A model generated the notes under the pieces. That model was not told the origin of the DNA and did not search any database. It saw only the letters and a program-made list of their open reading frames with translations. Shown here piece by piece: positions 17,786-26,954 of a stretch of DNA of 64,000 bases (positions are counted from its first letter, which is position 1; every line of letters starts with the position of its first letter). Location: assembly GCA_934167305.1 (NCBI GenBank), contig CAKPKQ010000001.1, positions 44,621-108,620 on the forward strand. Reading direction: 5' to 3'. The position numbers were made by a program, and so were the translations under genes. Source of the DNA: an uncultured Clostridia bacterium. GTDB lineage: Bacteria; Bacillota; Clostridia; TANB77; CAG-508.

Positions 17786-19110
17786 TGTTTAAGACTATTG
17801 TTAATGCATTTAAAACTCCAGACGTTAGAAAAAGAATTTTATATACATTACTTTTAATAGTATTATTTAGACTAGGCTGTTTTATTACAGTACCTGGTGT
17901 AAATACACTTACATTAAATGAAGCTATGTCTGGTGCAAGTAATGGTATAGCAGGACTTATAGATTTAATCTCAGGAGGTGCATTCTCTAGATTTTCTATA
18001 TTTGCTATGACTATTACACCATATATTACTTCTTCAATTGTAATTCAATTGTTAGGAATGGTTATTCCTTCATTAGAGAGATTAATGAAGGAAGGTGGAG
18101 AAGAAGGTAGAAATAAAATAAACAAATATACTAAAATTTTAACAGTTATTCTTGCTTTAATTGAAGGTATAGGTTTATATTTAACATACAAATCTTCTGG
18201 TATATTCGTAAAAACAGATTTCTTAACAGGATTTTTAGTAGTTATTTCACTAATGGCAGGAACATCACTTTTGATGTGGCTTGGAGATCAAATTACAAAT
18301 AAGGGTATAGGAAATGGTATTTCTATGATTATATTTGTAGGTATTATTTCAGGTTTACCAAGTGCAGTAACTATGATTTGGAAGTTGATTTTTGGAACAG
18401 GATCATTTAGTATGACAGGATTATTAACTTCTTTAGCAATTATTGTAGGAGCAATTATTTTAATTGCTGGGGTTGTATTTGTACAACAAGCAGAAAGAAG
18501 AATTCCTGTACAATACGCTAAAAAAGTAGTAGGAAGAAAAATGGTAGGAGCACAAAATACTAATATTCCGCTAAAACTAGCTATGGCTGGTGTTATGCCT
18601 ATTATATTTGCTTCATCATTTATGACATTTCCAGCTATGATTATTCAAATGTTTGCACCAAATATTGCAAATGAAACTGGCTTCTGGTCAGTAATATATA
18701 AATTCTCAATTGCAACTTCAACATCAGCTGTGCCTATTGGCTACACTATTGCAAATGCAATTGTATACTTATTATTAATTGTTGGATTTACATTTTTCTA
18801 TACTTATGCAACATTTAACCCTGCAGAAGTATCAAGTAATATTAAGAAGAATGGTGGATTCATACCAGGAATTAGAGCAGGAAAGCCAACAACAGATTAT
18901 TTATCATCAGTTTTATCTAAACTATTATGGTTTGGTGGACTATTCTTAGCAATTATAGCAATTTTACCTATGCTTGCAAGATTTATACCAAATGTAAACT
19001 TAGCATTTGGTGGTACATCAATATTAATCGTTGTGGGTGTTGCACTTGAAATGGTACAACAATTAGAGTCTTTACTTGTTATGAGACACTACAAGGGCTT
19101 TTTGGACTAA
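17785..19110 (+). CDS. secY: SecY protein translocase channel
   Basis: SecY is the pore subunit of the SecYEG translocon. The 441-residue protein has ten predicted membrane helices and the plug region (GGAFSRFSIFAMTITPYI). The cytoplasmic loop EGGEEGRNKINKYTK and the conserved ERRIPVQYAKKVVGRKM loop are present. The start overlaps the rplO stop. A post-stop hairpin element follows at once. secG is present at 24685; secE is not in the window. Confidence 0.98.
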   Translation: MFKTIVNAFKTPDVRKRILYTLLLIVLFRLGCFITVPGVNTLTLNEAMSGASNGIAGLIDLISGGAFSRFSIFAMTITPYITSSIVIQLLGMVIPSLERLMKEGGEEGRNKINKYTKILTVILALIEGIGLYLTYKSSGIFVKTDFLTGFLVVISLMAGTSLLMWLGDQITNKGIGNGISMIIFVGIISGLPSAVTMIWKLIFGTGSFSMTGLLTSLAIIVGAIILIAGVVFVQQAERRIPVQYAKKVVGRKMVGAQNTNIPLKLAMAGVMPIIFASSFMTFPAMIIQMFAPNIANETGFWSVIYKFSIATSTSAVPIGYTIANAIVYLLLIVGFTFFYTYATFNPAEVSSNIKKNGGFIPGIRAGKPTTDYLSSVLSKLLWFGGLFLAIIAILPMLARFIPNVNLAFGGTSILIVVGVALEMVQQLESLLVMRHYKGFLD

Positions 19111-19233
19111 TTTGAAAAATAATTGCCATTCTGCTTCGTTAGAATTCATTTGAAACGCGGTTACAACCCAAAAGGTTGCGCCCTTGCCTTTCAAATAAAT
19201 TCTGCCTTGCATAATAACAATTCTTTTCCAAAT
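19111..19233 (+). repeat. Post-stop hairpin element, copy 4 (secY-adk)
   Basis: It starts at the first base after the secY stop. It is nearly the same as copy 1 in the arms (TTTGAAAAATAATTGCC left, ATAATAACAATTCTTTTCC right) and has CTGCTTCGTTAG and CTGCCTTGCATAAT. The tip stem is CAACC-CAAAA-GGTTG instead of CATAC-AAAC-GTATG, so both sides changed together. Confidence 0.85.
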
Positions 19234-19352
19234 TGGATTGTAGAGAAAATAAAAAATAATAAATAAGATATATTTTTAAAATTAGGGCAGATGGGGCGGA
19301 CAGGTGTAAAAACTGGTTCCGTCCGTAATGCGTGAAGGGAGAACTAAAAACT

Positions 19353-20015
19353 ATGTATATTATTATGTTAGGAGCTCCAGGAAGTGGAAAAGGAACAACA
19401 GCTAAAATTTTAGCTAAAAAAACAAACTTGCCTCATATTTCAACAGGAGATATGTTTAGAGAGCAAATAAAAAAAGAAACAGAACTTGGAAAATTGGCTA
19501 ATAGCTATATATCACAAGGAAAACTAGTGCCAGATGAAGTAACAATTAATATCGTAAAAGATAGATTAAATTGGGATGATACTAAAAATGGTGTAATATT
19601 AGATGGATTTCCAAGAACAATTGAGCAAGCTAAAGCTTTAGATGAAATACTAAAAGAAAAAGGTAAAAAAGTAGATATAGTACCTGAATTAGTAGTTCCA
19701 GATCAAATCATTGTAGAAAGAATTTTAAATAGAGCAACATGTTCAAATAAAGAATGTGGAGCAATTTATAATACAAAATTCAAACCATCAAAAGTTGAAG
19801 GAATATGTGATATTTGTGGATCAGAGCTTGTTACAAGAACTGATGACACAGAAGAAGCAATTAAAACCAGACTAGAAGTTTATAGAGAAAACTCAAAAGA
19901 CTTAATAGATTATTATAAAGAAAAAGGAGTTTTAGTGAATATAACTCCAAATGATCCAACTGCAGATAATGCATCAGAACAAGCAGTTGATATTATATTA
20001 GAAAAAGCAAATTGA
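19353..20015 (+). CDS. adk: Adenylate kinase, zinc-lid type
   Basis: Adk interconverts AMP plus ATP with two ADP. The 220-residue protein has the P-loop GAPGSGKGT at residues 7-15 and the FPRT motif. The lid has four cysteines (CSNKEC and CDIC), as in Gram-positive zinc-binding forms, though the first pair is spaced CX4C. I chose ATG 19353 with GAAGGGAG upstream; the GTG at 19332 overlaps that site. The stop is TGA, one of few in the native genes. A CGGAC...GTCCG hairpin lies in the leader. Confidence 0.96.
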   Translation: MYIIMLGAPGSGKGTTAKILAKKTNLPHISTGDMFREQIKKETELGKLANSYISQGKLVPDEVTINIVKDRLNWDDTKNGVILDGFPRTIEQAKALDEILKEKGKKVDIVPELVVPDQIIVERILNRATCSNKECGAIYNTKFKPSKVEGICDICGSELVTRTDDTEEAIKTRLEVYRENSKDLIDYYKEKGVLVNITPNDPTADNASEQAVDIILEKAN

Positions 20016-20033
20016 TGTAAAGAGGTAATAAAA

Positions 20034-20810
20034 GTGGTAACAATCAAATCACAAAAAGAAATTGAAAAAATGCGAGAAGCATGCAAGCTTACTGCTTTAG
20101 TATATGAAGAAATAGAGAAATATATAAAGCCAGGAATTACAACAATGGATTTAGATAATTTTGCAGAAAAAATTATTAGAGAACATGGAGGAATTCCAGC
20201 ACAAAAAGGGTATCCAAGTGGAGAAAAAGGAGTTCCTGCATTTCCTGGAACATTATGTATTTCTATAAATGATGAAATTATACATGGAATTCCATCTAAA
20301 AGAACAATAATTAAAGATGGAGATGTAGTAAGTGTAGATTTAGTAGTATATAAAAATGGATTTAATGGTGATGCAGCAAGGACTTTTATTGTTGGTAAAA
20401 GTTCACCAGAAAAGCAAAAACTAGTTGACATTACTAAACAAGCATTTTTTGAAGGAATAAAATATGCCAAAAAAGGAAATCGTGTGGGAGATATTTCTCA
20501 TGCTATTGGAGAATTCGTAGAAAAAAACGGTTATAATGTAGTAAGAGAATTTCAAGGACATGGAATTGGAGAAGAAATGCATGAAGATCCTGGAATTCCA
20601 AACTATGGAAAAGCAGGTAGAGGAATAAGGCTAGAACCAGGCATGACTCTAGCAATAGAACCAATGGTAATGATAGGAAAACCTAATATTTGTATACTAG
20701 ATGATGGATGGACTATTGTTACCGAAGATGGATCTTTGGCAGCACACTATGAAAATACTATTTTAATTACAGAAAAAGAGCCAGAGATATTGACATTATT
20801 GCAAAAATAA
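20034..20810 (+). CDS. map: Methionine aminopeptidase type I
   Basis: Map removes the initiator Met from new proteins. The 258-residue protein starts at GTG 20034 with AGAGG upstream. The five metal ligands of the pita-bread fold can be seen: Asp in VSVDLV, Asp in NGDAARTF, His in GHGIGEEMHE, Glu in AIEPM, and Glu in AHYENTIL. It lies 18 bases after adk, the usual operon order. A 16-bp perfect palindrome (20829-20844) lies in the gap to infA. Confidence 0.97.
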   Translation: MVTIKSQKEIEKMREACKLTALVYEEIEKYIKPGITTMDLDNFAEKIIREHGGIPAQKGYPSGEKGVPAFPGTLCISINDEIIHGIPSKRTIIKDGDVVSVDLVVYKNGFNGDAARTFIVGKSSPEKQKLVDITKQAFFEGIKYAKKGNRVGDISHAIGEFVEKNGYNVVREFQGHGIGEEMHEDPGIPNYGKAGRGIRLEPGMTLAIEPMVMIGKPNICILDDGWTIVTEDGSLAAHYENTILITEKEPEILTLLQK

Positions 20811-20902
20811 GATATACTATATAAGATATTGTACATATGTACAAATGGAAAAATTATCTAAGTTTTTAACGATAATTTATTCAAGAAAAAATGGAGGAAA
20901 AT

Positions 20903-21121
20903 ATGTCAAAAGAGGATGTTATAGAAGTTGAAGGTACTGTTGTAGAAGCATTACCAAATACTAATTTTAAAGTAGAATTAGAAAATGGACATCAAATCTT
21001 AGCTCATATTTCTGGAAAATTAAGAATGAATTATATTAAAATTCTTCCAGGAGATAAAGTAAAAGTTGAATTATCGCCTTATGATCTTAGTAAGGGTCGT
21101 ATTACATGGCGTGCTAAATAA
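20903..21121 (+). CDS. infA: Translation initiation factor IF-1
   Basis: IF-1 occupies the A site during initiation. The 72-residue OB-fold protein starts [19 protein letters not shown] and ends GRITWRAK. I chose ATG 20903; the ATG at 20891 is part of the ribosome site (ATGGAGG). The stop codon is followed directly by a post-stop hairpin element. Confidence 0.97.
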   Translation: MSKEDVIEVEGTVVEALPNTNFKVELENGHQILAHISGKLRMNYIKILPGDKVKVELSPYDLSKGRITWRAK

Positions 21122-21294
21122 TTTGAAAAATAATCGCCATTTGGCGGTGTCAAAAGTCATAAAAAACGCAGTCAGCTACTGCATACTGATGCTGTAACAG
21201 GCAAAGCCTTAACAGCCTCAGCAACATACACAAAGTATGCTCCTTTGCCTTTTTTATAACTTTTTCCTAGCCAAATAACAATTCTTTTCCAAAT
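21122..21294 (+). repeat. Post-stop hairpin element, copy 5 (infA-rpmJ), enlarged
   Basis: It starts at the first base after the infA stop with TTTGAAAAATAATCGCC. The right arm ends ATAACAATTCTTTTCC, as in copy 4. The internal motifs are TTGGCGGTGTCAAAA and TTTTTCCTAGCCAAAT. The tip is CATAC-ACAAA-GTATG. About 50 extra bases in the left inner strand form one more stem (GATGCTGTAACAGGC / GCCTTAACAGCCTC), so this copy is larger. Confidence 0.8.
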
Positions 21295-21341
21295 TATATA
21301 ATAAAAAACTTAAACTAAAAACAAGAAAGGAATGAACTAAA

Positions 21342-21455
21342 ATGAAAGTAAGACCATCAGTAAAACCTATGTGCGAAAAATGCAAAGTTATTAAAAGAAA
21401 AGGTGTTATCAGAGTAATCTGTGAAAACCCAAAACATAAACAAAGACAAGGTTAA
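21342..21455 (+). CDS. rpmJ: Ribosomal protein bL36
   Basis: This 37-residue protein is the last-joining small 50S protein. It has the zinc form with Cys at CEKC, Cys in VICEN and His in PKHKQRQG. The start [10 protein letters not shown] is typical, and AAAGGAA lies upstream. Confidence 0.97.
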   Translation: MKVRPSVKPMCEKCKVIKRKGVIRVICENPKHKQRQG

Positions 21456-21656
21456 TTTATTATAATTATTGAATATAACACAAATTTTAGATAGCGGCTG
21501 AAAAGAAATTATATTTCTTTTTAATTCTAATTTGTGTTTATATATATGTCCAAAAGTATTATTGATTAGTATATTATACTAATGCATTTCACCAATAATA
21601 ACTTAAAGACAAAAAAATAAAAATAGCAAAATAAAAAACTATGGAGGTGCAAATAA
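21456..21656 (+). promoter_or_regulatory. Leader region before rpsM with two hairpins
   Basis: No gene is seen in 200 bases. A long hairpin (AACACAAATTTTAGA / TTCTAATTTGTGTT around an AAAGAAAT / ATTTCTTT inner stem) spans about 21478-21538. A second, nested one (TTATTG / CAATAA around ATTAGTATA / TACTAAT) spans about 21553-21602. They could separate the alpha operon from rpmJ or be a binding site for an operon repressor such as uS4. Neither is followed by a strong T run. Confidence 0.45.
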
Positions 21657-22025
21657 ATGGCTCGTTTAGCAGGAGTTGATTTACCTAGAGAAAAAAGAGT
21701 AGAAATTGGTCTAACATATATTTATGGTATTGGACTAGCAAGTGCTCAAAAAATTCTAGCAGAAGCAAAAGTTAATCCAGATATCAGAGTAAAAGACTTA
21801 ACAGATGACCAAGTACAAGCAATTAGAAAAGCAATGGACGGTTACAAAGTTGAAGGCGACTTACGTAGAGAAGTAGCATTAAATATTAAAAGACTAACTG
21901 AAATTGGATGTTATAGAGGTATGAGACATAGAAGAGGTCTTCCAGTTAGAGGACAAAGAACAAAAACTAATGCTCGTACAAGAAAAGGCCCTAGAAAATT
22001 GGTTAGCAAAAGTAAAAAAGCCTAA
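21657..22025 (+). CDS. rpsM: Ribosomal protein uS13
   Basis: uS13 bridges the subunits in the 30S head. The 122-residue protein has [24 protein letters not shown] (family opening, shown by its landmarks [10 protein letters not shown] and YIYGIG). [19 protein letters not shown] and the basic tail KKA are present. GGAGG precedes the ATG, and rpsK follows after 21 bases. Confidence 0.98.
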   Translation: MARLAGVDLPREKRVEIGLTYIYGIGLASAQKILAEAKVNPDIRVKDLTDDQVQAIRKAMDGYKVEGDLRREVALNIKRLTEIGCYRGMRHRRGLPVRGQRTKTNARTRKGPRKLVSKSKKA

Positions 22026-22046
22026 ATAAGGAGGGAATAATTAAAA

Positions 22047-22448
22047 ATGGCAACAAAAAATGTAACTAAAAAAACTGTAACTAGAAGAAGAGATAGAAAA
22101 AATATCGAAAAAGGTATGGCTCATATCCACTCTAGTTTTAATAATACAATCGTTACAATTACAGATGTTCAAGGAAATGCTATTTCTTGGGCAAGTGCTG
22201 GTGAATTAGGATTTAAAGGTTCAAGAAAAAGCACACCATTTGCAGCAGGAGAAGCAGCTGAAACAGCAGCTAAAGCAGCAATGGAACATGGACTAAAATC
22301 AGTAGAAGTATTTGTAAAAGGACCAGGATCTGGTCGTGAAGCAGCAATTAGGTCATTACAATCAGCAGGATTAGAAATTAGCTCAATTAAAGATGTTACT
22401 CCAATTCCTCATAATGGTTGTAGACCACCAAAAAGACGTAGAGTATAA
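22047..22448 (+). CDS. rpsK: Ribosomal protein uS11
   Basis: uS11 forms part of the 30S platform at the E site. The 133-residue protein has [34 protein letters not shown] and the C-terminal [20 protein letters not shown] lies upstream. rpsD starts 17 bases after its stop. Confidence 0.98.
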   Translation: MATKNVTKKTVTRRRDRKNIEKGMAHIHSSFNNTIVTITDVQGNAISWASAGELGFKGSRKSTPFAAGEAAETAAKAAMEHGLKSVEVFVKGPGSGREAAIRSLQSAGLEISSIKDVTPIPHNGCRPPKRRRV

Positions 22449-22465
22449 GGAAGGTGAAAAATAAA

Positions 22466-23092
22466 ATGGCAAGATATAAAGATGAACAATGCCGTATTTG
22501 TCGTAGAGAAGGACAAAAATTGTTCTTAAAAGGATCAAGATGCTATTCAGATAAATGTAGTATATCTAGAAGAAATTATGCGCCAGGTCAAAATGGTCAA
22601 AAGAAGAAAAAATTATCTGAATATGGTACTCAATTAAGAGAAAAACAAAAAACAAAATCATTCTATGGTGTAAGTGAAAAACAATTCAGAAAATACTTTG
22701 ATATGGCAGCAGCTACAAAGGGAATTACTGGTGAAGTTTTACTACAAATTCTAGAAACAAGATTAGACAATATAGTTTATCGTTTAGGATATGGTAGCTC
22801 AAGAGCACAAGCAAGAATGTTAGTAACACATGGAGCATTTGAAGTAAATGGACAAAAAGTTGATATTCCATCTTACTTAGTAAAAGCTGGAGATGTTATT
22901 TCTGTAAGAGAAATAAGAAAAGATAATGGAGCTATAAAAGTTAATGTTGAAGCTAATGCAGCAAGACCTGTACCAGAATGGTTACAAAAAGATGAGAAAA
23001 ATTTAAGTGGTAAAGTTGTTAGATTACCATCTAGAGAAGATGTAGATCTTCCAGTTGAAGAACATTTAATAGTAGAGCTTTACTCTAAATAA
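22466..23092 (+). CDS. rpsD: Ribosomal protein uS4, zinc-finger form
   Basis: uS4 starts 30S assembly and helps unwind mRNA at the entry. The 208-residue protein starts [16 protein letters not shown]. It carries four cysteines (CRIC, and C in SRCYSDKC), the C+ zinc form. The S4 domain follows from about residue 95 ([12 protein letters not shown]). I chose ATG 22466, because the earlier GTG 22454 is part of the AAGGTG ribosome site. The C-terminal LIVELYSK is conserved. Confidence 0.96.
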   Translation: MARYKDEQCRICRREGQKLFLKGSRCYSDKCSISRRNYAPGQNGQKKKKLSEYGTQLREKQKTKSFYGVSEKQFRKYFDMAAATKGITGEVLLQILETRLDNIVYRLGYGSSRAQARMLVTHGAFEVNGQKVDIPSYLVKAGDVISVREIRKDNGAIKVNVEANAARPVPEWLQKDEKNLSGKVVRLPSREDVDLPVEEHLIVELYSK

Positions 23093-23155
23093 TTAAATAA
23101 TAATTTAATTGTAAAAATAGAATTTTTTTTCTATTTATCTATTAGGAGGTAAAAA

Positions 23156-24103
23156 ATGATAGAATTTGAAAAGCCAAATATTAAATGCTTAGAAGTTGAC
23201 GAAGAAAATCATTATGCAAAATTTGTATGTGAACCATTAGAAAGAGGATATGGAATAACAATAGGTAATTCTTTAAGAAGAATTTTGTTATCATCTCTTC
23301 CTGGTAGTGCAATTACAAGTGTAAAAATTGATGGTGTATTACATGAGTTTTCTACAATTCCAAATGTAGTAGAAGATGTTCCAGAACTTATAATCAACTT
23401 AAAAAGTGTTTGTTTAAAACAAGACAAAAATGAAGTAAAAACTTTAAGAGTTGACTTTAAAGGACCAGGAGAGGTTAAAGCTGGAGATATAATTACAGAT
23501 GGAACAGTAGAAGTATTAAATCCAGATTTACATATTGCAACAGTTTCAGAAGGTGGACATTTAGTAATGGAAATGACTGCTGAAATGGGAAGAGGTTACA
23601 ATAATGCTGAAAAGAATAAAAAACCTGACCAAGCATTAGGCGTACTTCCAATCGATTCTATATATACACCTGTAAAAAAAGTAAACTATGCAGTAGAAAA
23701 TACAAGAGTTGGACAAATGGTAGATTATGATAAATTAACAATCGAAGTTTGGACAAATGGAGGTTTAACTCCAGATGAAGCTTTAAGTTTAGCTGCGAAA
23801 GTTATGACAGGTCACTTAGAACTATTTATTGACTTATCAGAAACTACTAAAAATACACAAGTAATGGTAGAAAAAGAAGAGTCTAAAAAAGAAAAAGTTC
23901 TTGAAATGTCAATTGAAGATCTTGAGTTATCAGTTAGATCATTTAATTGTTTAAAAAGAGCAGGAATTTCTACAGTAGAAGATTTAACAAATAAATCAGA
24001 AGCTGAAATGATGAAAGTAAGAAATCTTGGTAAAAAATCATTAGATGAAGTAACAAATAAGTTACATGCATTAGATTTAGATTTTGCCAAGGAAGAAGAA
24101 TAA
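23156..24103 (+). CDS. rpoA: RNA polymerase alpha subunit
   Basis: RpoA nucleates RNA polymerase and its C-terminal domain contacts UP elements and activators. The 315-residue protein has the N-terminal dimerisation domain ([19 protein letters not shown]). After a Glu/Lys-rich linker comes the CTD (about residues 245-310, with [16 protein letters not shown] and [12 protein letters not shown]). TAGGAGG lies upstream. It is followed by rplQ. Confidence 0.98.
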   Translation: MIEFEKPNIKCLEVDEENHYAKFVCEPLERGYGITIGNSLRRILLSSLPGSAITSVKIDGVLHEFSTIPNVVEDVPELIINLKSVCLKQDKNEVKTLRVDFKGPGEVKAGDIITDGTVEVLNPDLHIATVSEGGHLVMEMTAEMGRGYNNAEKNKKPDQALGVLPIDSIYTPVKKVNYAVENTRVGQMVDYDKLTIEVWTNGGLTPDEALSLAAKVMTGHLELFIDLSETTKNTQVMVEKEESKKEKVLEMSIEDLELSVRSFNCLKRAGISTVEDLTNKSEAEMMKVRNLGKKSLDEVTNKLHALDLDFAKEEE

Positions 24104-24122
24104 GCAGAAGGAGGAAAATAAA

Positions 24123-24647
24123 TTGGCTACAAATAGAAAATTAGGTAGAACAACAGATATTAGATTAGCTATGTTAAAAACTTTAACAACTGATTTAATG
24201 TTACATGGACAAATAGAAACTACTGAAGCTAGAGCAAAAGAAGTAAAAGCTATAGCAGACGGCTTAATTTCATTAGCTGTAAAAGAAAAAGACAATTTTG
24301 AAATGGTAGATGTTAAAGTTTCTAAGGCAAAATTAGATAGCAAAGGAAATAAAGTAACAGAACTTGTAAAAAGCAAAAATGGTAAAGAATATCTAAGAGT
24401 AGTAAAAGAAACAACAACAGAAAAAAGACAAAAAGATATGCCATCAAGATTAAATGCTAGAAGAAAAATGATGAAAAACATTAATAAAGTTAAAGATAGT
24501 GAAGGAAATAACGTTGATTTAACTGCAAAATTGTTTAATGAAATTGCTCCTAAATATGAAGGTAGAGTTGGTGGTTACACAAGCATACTTAAAGTAGGAC
24601 CAAGAAAAGGTGACAATGCAGAAATGGTTATTTTAAAATTAGTTTAA
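24123..24647 (+). CDS. rplQ: Ribosomal protein bL17 with internal insertion
   Basis: bL17 lies at the tunnel exit. The protein starts at TTG 24123, with AAGGAGG upstream; the longer TTG frame from 24084 would overlap rpoA. The core motifs are [29 protein letters not shown] and the C-terminal [17 protein letters not shown]. At 174 residues it is about 50 longer than usual. The extra part is a charged insertion between residues about 60 and 110, before [15 protein letters not shown], in the place seen in some clostridial forms. Confidence 0.94.
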   Translation: MATNRKLGRTTDIRLAMLKTLTTDLMLHGQIETTEARAKEVKAIADGLISLAVKEKDNFEMVDVKVSKAKLDSKGNKVTELVKSKNGKEYLRVVKETTTEKRQKDMPSRLNARRKMMKNINKVKDSEGNNVDLTAKLFNEIAPKYEGRVGGYTSILKVGPRKGDNAEMVILKLV

Positions 24648-24684
24648 TAATTGTTTTTAAGAAGCAATATAGGAGAGTGTGAAT

Positions 24685-24933
24685 ATGGAAATACTAAAGT
24701 ATATAATATTAGTTATTTATGTTATTGTTTGTTTTGCTTTAATAGCTTTAGCAGCAGTGCAAAACAGTGAAAAACAAGGTGCTTCAGGAACAATTACAGG
24801 TTCTTCTACTAATAACTTTTATGAACAAAACAAAGGAAGAACAAAAGAAGGTAGACTAAAAAAGTGGACAATAATTCTTGGTATTGTGTTCGCTGTATTA
24901 GCAATTGCCTTAGGAATCCTATATCTAGTATAA
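24685..24933 (+). CDS. secG: SecG translocase subunit
   Basis: SecG is the small third subunit of SecYEG. The 82-residue protein has two membrane helices (about residues 5-25 and 60-80), the QNSEKQGASG loop and the FY pair in the cytoplasmic linker. I chose ATG 24685, with GGAGAG upstream. A terminator follows, and RNase R comes next, the usual secG-rnr order of Firmicutes. Confidence 0.93.
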   Translation: MEILKYIILVIYVIVCFALIALAAVQNSEKQGASGTITGSSTNNFYEQNKGRTKEGRLKKWTIILGIVFAVLAIALGILYLV

Positions 24934-24952
24934 GATGTGAAGTATAATTATG

Positions 24953-24985
24953 ACGGCAGAGATTTTAGTTTCTGCCGTTTTGTTT
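24953..24985 (+). terminator. Intrinsic terminator after secG
   Basis: ACGGCAGA (24953-24960) pairs with TCTGCCGT (24971-24978), followed by TTTGTTTT. It ends the ribosomal superoperon. Confidence 0.9.
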
Positions 24986-25039
24986 TCGAAAAAAGATAAT
25001 GTATATATTTACAAATTTACATGTATAATAAGGAGTATT

Positions 25040-26845
25040 ATGAAAGAAGAATTAAAAAAAGATAATCAAGAATTTGAAAAAGATAAATATGTAGGAGTTT
25101 TTCAAAAAAGTAAAAACTTCGGTTTTGTTGTGCTTGATGATAAAAAAATAAAAACAGATATATACATATCTAAAAAGAATAGTAAAAAGGCTAAAAATAA
25201 TCAAAAAGTAGTAGTCCAAATATTAAAACAACCTGAAAAAAATAAAAAAGCAGAAGGTAGAATAATTGAAATATTAGGAAACATAAATCAGGCTGGAGTG
25301 GACATGCTTTCATTAGTAAAAGACTATGATTTACCATATGAATTTCCAGAAGCAGTCATAAATGAAGCAAAAGCAATAAAACAAGAAGTAGCAAAAAAAG
25401 ACATTCCAAATAGATTAGATTTAAGAAATAAAATAATATTTACTATTGATGGAGAAGACGCAAAAGATTTAGATGATGCTGTATCAGTAGAAAAATTAAA
25501 AAATGGAAATTATCTTTTAAATGTGTCTATTGCTGATGTTAGCTATTATGTGAAAGAAAAATCTAAACTAGACAAGGAAGCAATAATTAGAGGTACTAGT
25601 ATATATATGCTAGATAGAGTAATACCAATGCTTCCAAAAGAACTATCAAATGGAATATGTAGTTTAAACCAAAAAGAAGATAGGTTTGCAATAACAGTTT
25701 TAATGGAAATAAATAAAAAAGGAGAAGTAGTATCTTCAGATATACAAAAAAGTGTAATAAAAGTGACCAGAAGAATGAGCTATAAAGAAGTGCAAACTAT
25801 ACTGGATGAAGTAGAAGGAGCAGAAGATAAAGAGATATTTAATCAAAAGGATAAGAAAAAACTTTTAAAAGAATGTGAACCATATTTTGAGCATTTTAAA
25901 AGAATGTCAGAGCTAGCCAAAATATTAAACCAAAGGAGAGCAAAAGCAGGAAGCCTAAATTTAGATATTCCAGAAAGTAAAATAACTCTTAATGAACAAG
26001 GCGTTGCAATAAAAGTTGAAAAATATGATATGTATTTTGCAAATGAGATTATAGAGCAATTTATGCTAACTGCAAATGAAACAGTAGCAGAGAAATTTTA
26101 TTGGCTAGAGGCTCCATTTATATATCGTGTACATGAAGTGCCAGACGAAGAAAAAATAGATGAGCTTAATAAATTTTTGTGGAACCTGGGGTATAAAATA
26201 AAAGGAAACAAAGATAATATACATCCAAAAGCATTTGCAGAAGTTTTAGAAAAAGTAAAAGGAAAACCAGAAGAAAGAGTAGTATCAAACCTTATACTAA
26301 GAACTCTAAAGGTAGCAAGATATGAAGCAAAAAATAAAGGGCACTTTGGAATTGCAAGTAAATACTACTGCCATTTCACTTCTCCAATAAGAAGATATCC
26401 AGATTTATTTATACACAGAATAATATCAAAATATTTAGAAGAAAATTATCAGCTAAAAGAAAGTGAAATAGAAAAATATAGTAGTCAAGCTGTAAAATAC
26501 GCAGAACGTTCATCTGAAAGAGAAAAAATTGCACAAAAAGTAGAGCGAGATGCAGACGCAATTAAAAAAGCTGAATATATGCAAAGTAAAATCGGCAAAG
26601 AATATGATGGAATTATTTCAAGTATAACATCATTTGGAATGTTTGTAGAACTTCCAAACACGGTTGAGGGGTTAATTCATTTTGACGATTTAGGAAATGA
26701 ATACTTTATATATGATGAAGAAAAGAAAACACTTCAAGGAGAAAAAAGCAAGAAGATATATAAAATAGGAGACAGCATAAAAGTACGTGTAATTTTCGCA
26801 GACAAACTAACAAGAAAAGTAGACTTTGAAAAAATCTCAGGTTAA
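25040..26845 (+). CDS. rnr: RNase R-type exoribonuclease, short N terminus
   Basis: This is a 3'-5' exoribonuclease of the RNase II/R family. The 601-residue protein has a cold-shock-like domain (residues about 15-80), then the RNB domain with the metal-binding motif DGEDAKDLDDAV near residue 140. The conserved HFTSPIRRYPDL follows, and a C-terminal S1 domain (GKEYDGIISSITSFGMFVEL). I chose ATG 25040 with AAGGAG upstream. It lacks the N-terminal winged-helix part of typical RNase R (usually over 700 residues), so the substrate range may differ. Confidence 0.92.
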   Translation: MKEELKKDNQEFEKDKYVGVFQKSKNFGFVVLDDKKIKTDIYISKKNSKKAKNNQKVVVQILKQPEKNKKAEGRIIEILGNINQAGVDMLSLVKDYDLPYEFPEAVINEAKAIKQEVAKKDIPNRLDLRNKIIFTIDGEDAKDLDDAVSVEKLKNGNYLLNVSIADVSYYVKEKSKLDKEAIIRGTSIYMLDRVIPMLPKELSNGICSLNQKEDRFAITVLMEINKKGEVVSSDIQKSVIKVTRRMSYKEVQTILDEVEGAEDKEIFNQKDKKKLLKECEPYFEHFKRMSELAKILNQRRAKAGSLNLDIPESKITLNEQGVAIKVEKYDMYFANEIIEQFMLTANETVAEKFYWLEAPFIYRVHEVPDEEKIDELNKFLWNLGYKIKGNKDNIHPKAFAEVLEKVKGKPEERVVSNLILRTLKVARYEAKNKGHFGIASKYYCHFTSPIRRYPDLFIHRIISKYLEENYQLKESEIEKYSSQAVKYAERSSEREKIAQKVERDADAIKKAEYMQSKIGKEYDGIISSITSFGMFVELPNTVEGLIHFDDLGNEYFIYDEEKKTLQGEKSKKIYKIGDSIKVRVIFADKLTRKVDFEKISG

Positions 26846-26943
26846 AAACGTGCCAAAATTCTTTGCAAAAAATAAAACAAAGATCGTAGCGGAGCACAGT
26901 GTGCTCCATGAATAACATGAACAAATAAAAACGTGCCAAATTT
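26844..26943. repeat. 17-base near-direct repeat enclosing a palindrome
   Basis: AAAAACGTGCCAAAATT at 26844-26860 and a near copy at 26927-26943 (the left half of the terminator stem) enclose about 66 bases. The enclosed part holds the GGAGCAC-AGT-GTGCTCC palindrome. The layout looks like an insertion that duplicated part of the terminator. Confidence 0.55.
26886..26909. repeat. 24-base palindromic repeat, copy 1
   Basis: A 24-base sequence with the stem GGAGCAC-AGT-GTGCTCC, preceded by GTAGC. It is repeated without change at 58751-58774. Confidence 0.85.
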
Positions 26944-26954
26944 TGGCACGTTTT
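26928..26954. terminator. Bidirectional terminator between rnr and the ger operon
   Basis: The stem AAAACGTGCCAAA / TTTGGCACGTTTT is perfect, with A and T runs on the flanks. It overlaps the stop codon of the small minus-strand gene at 26953. Confidence 0.9.
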
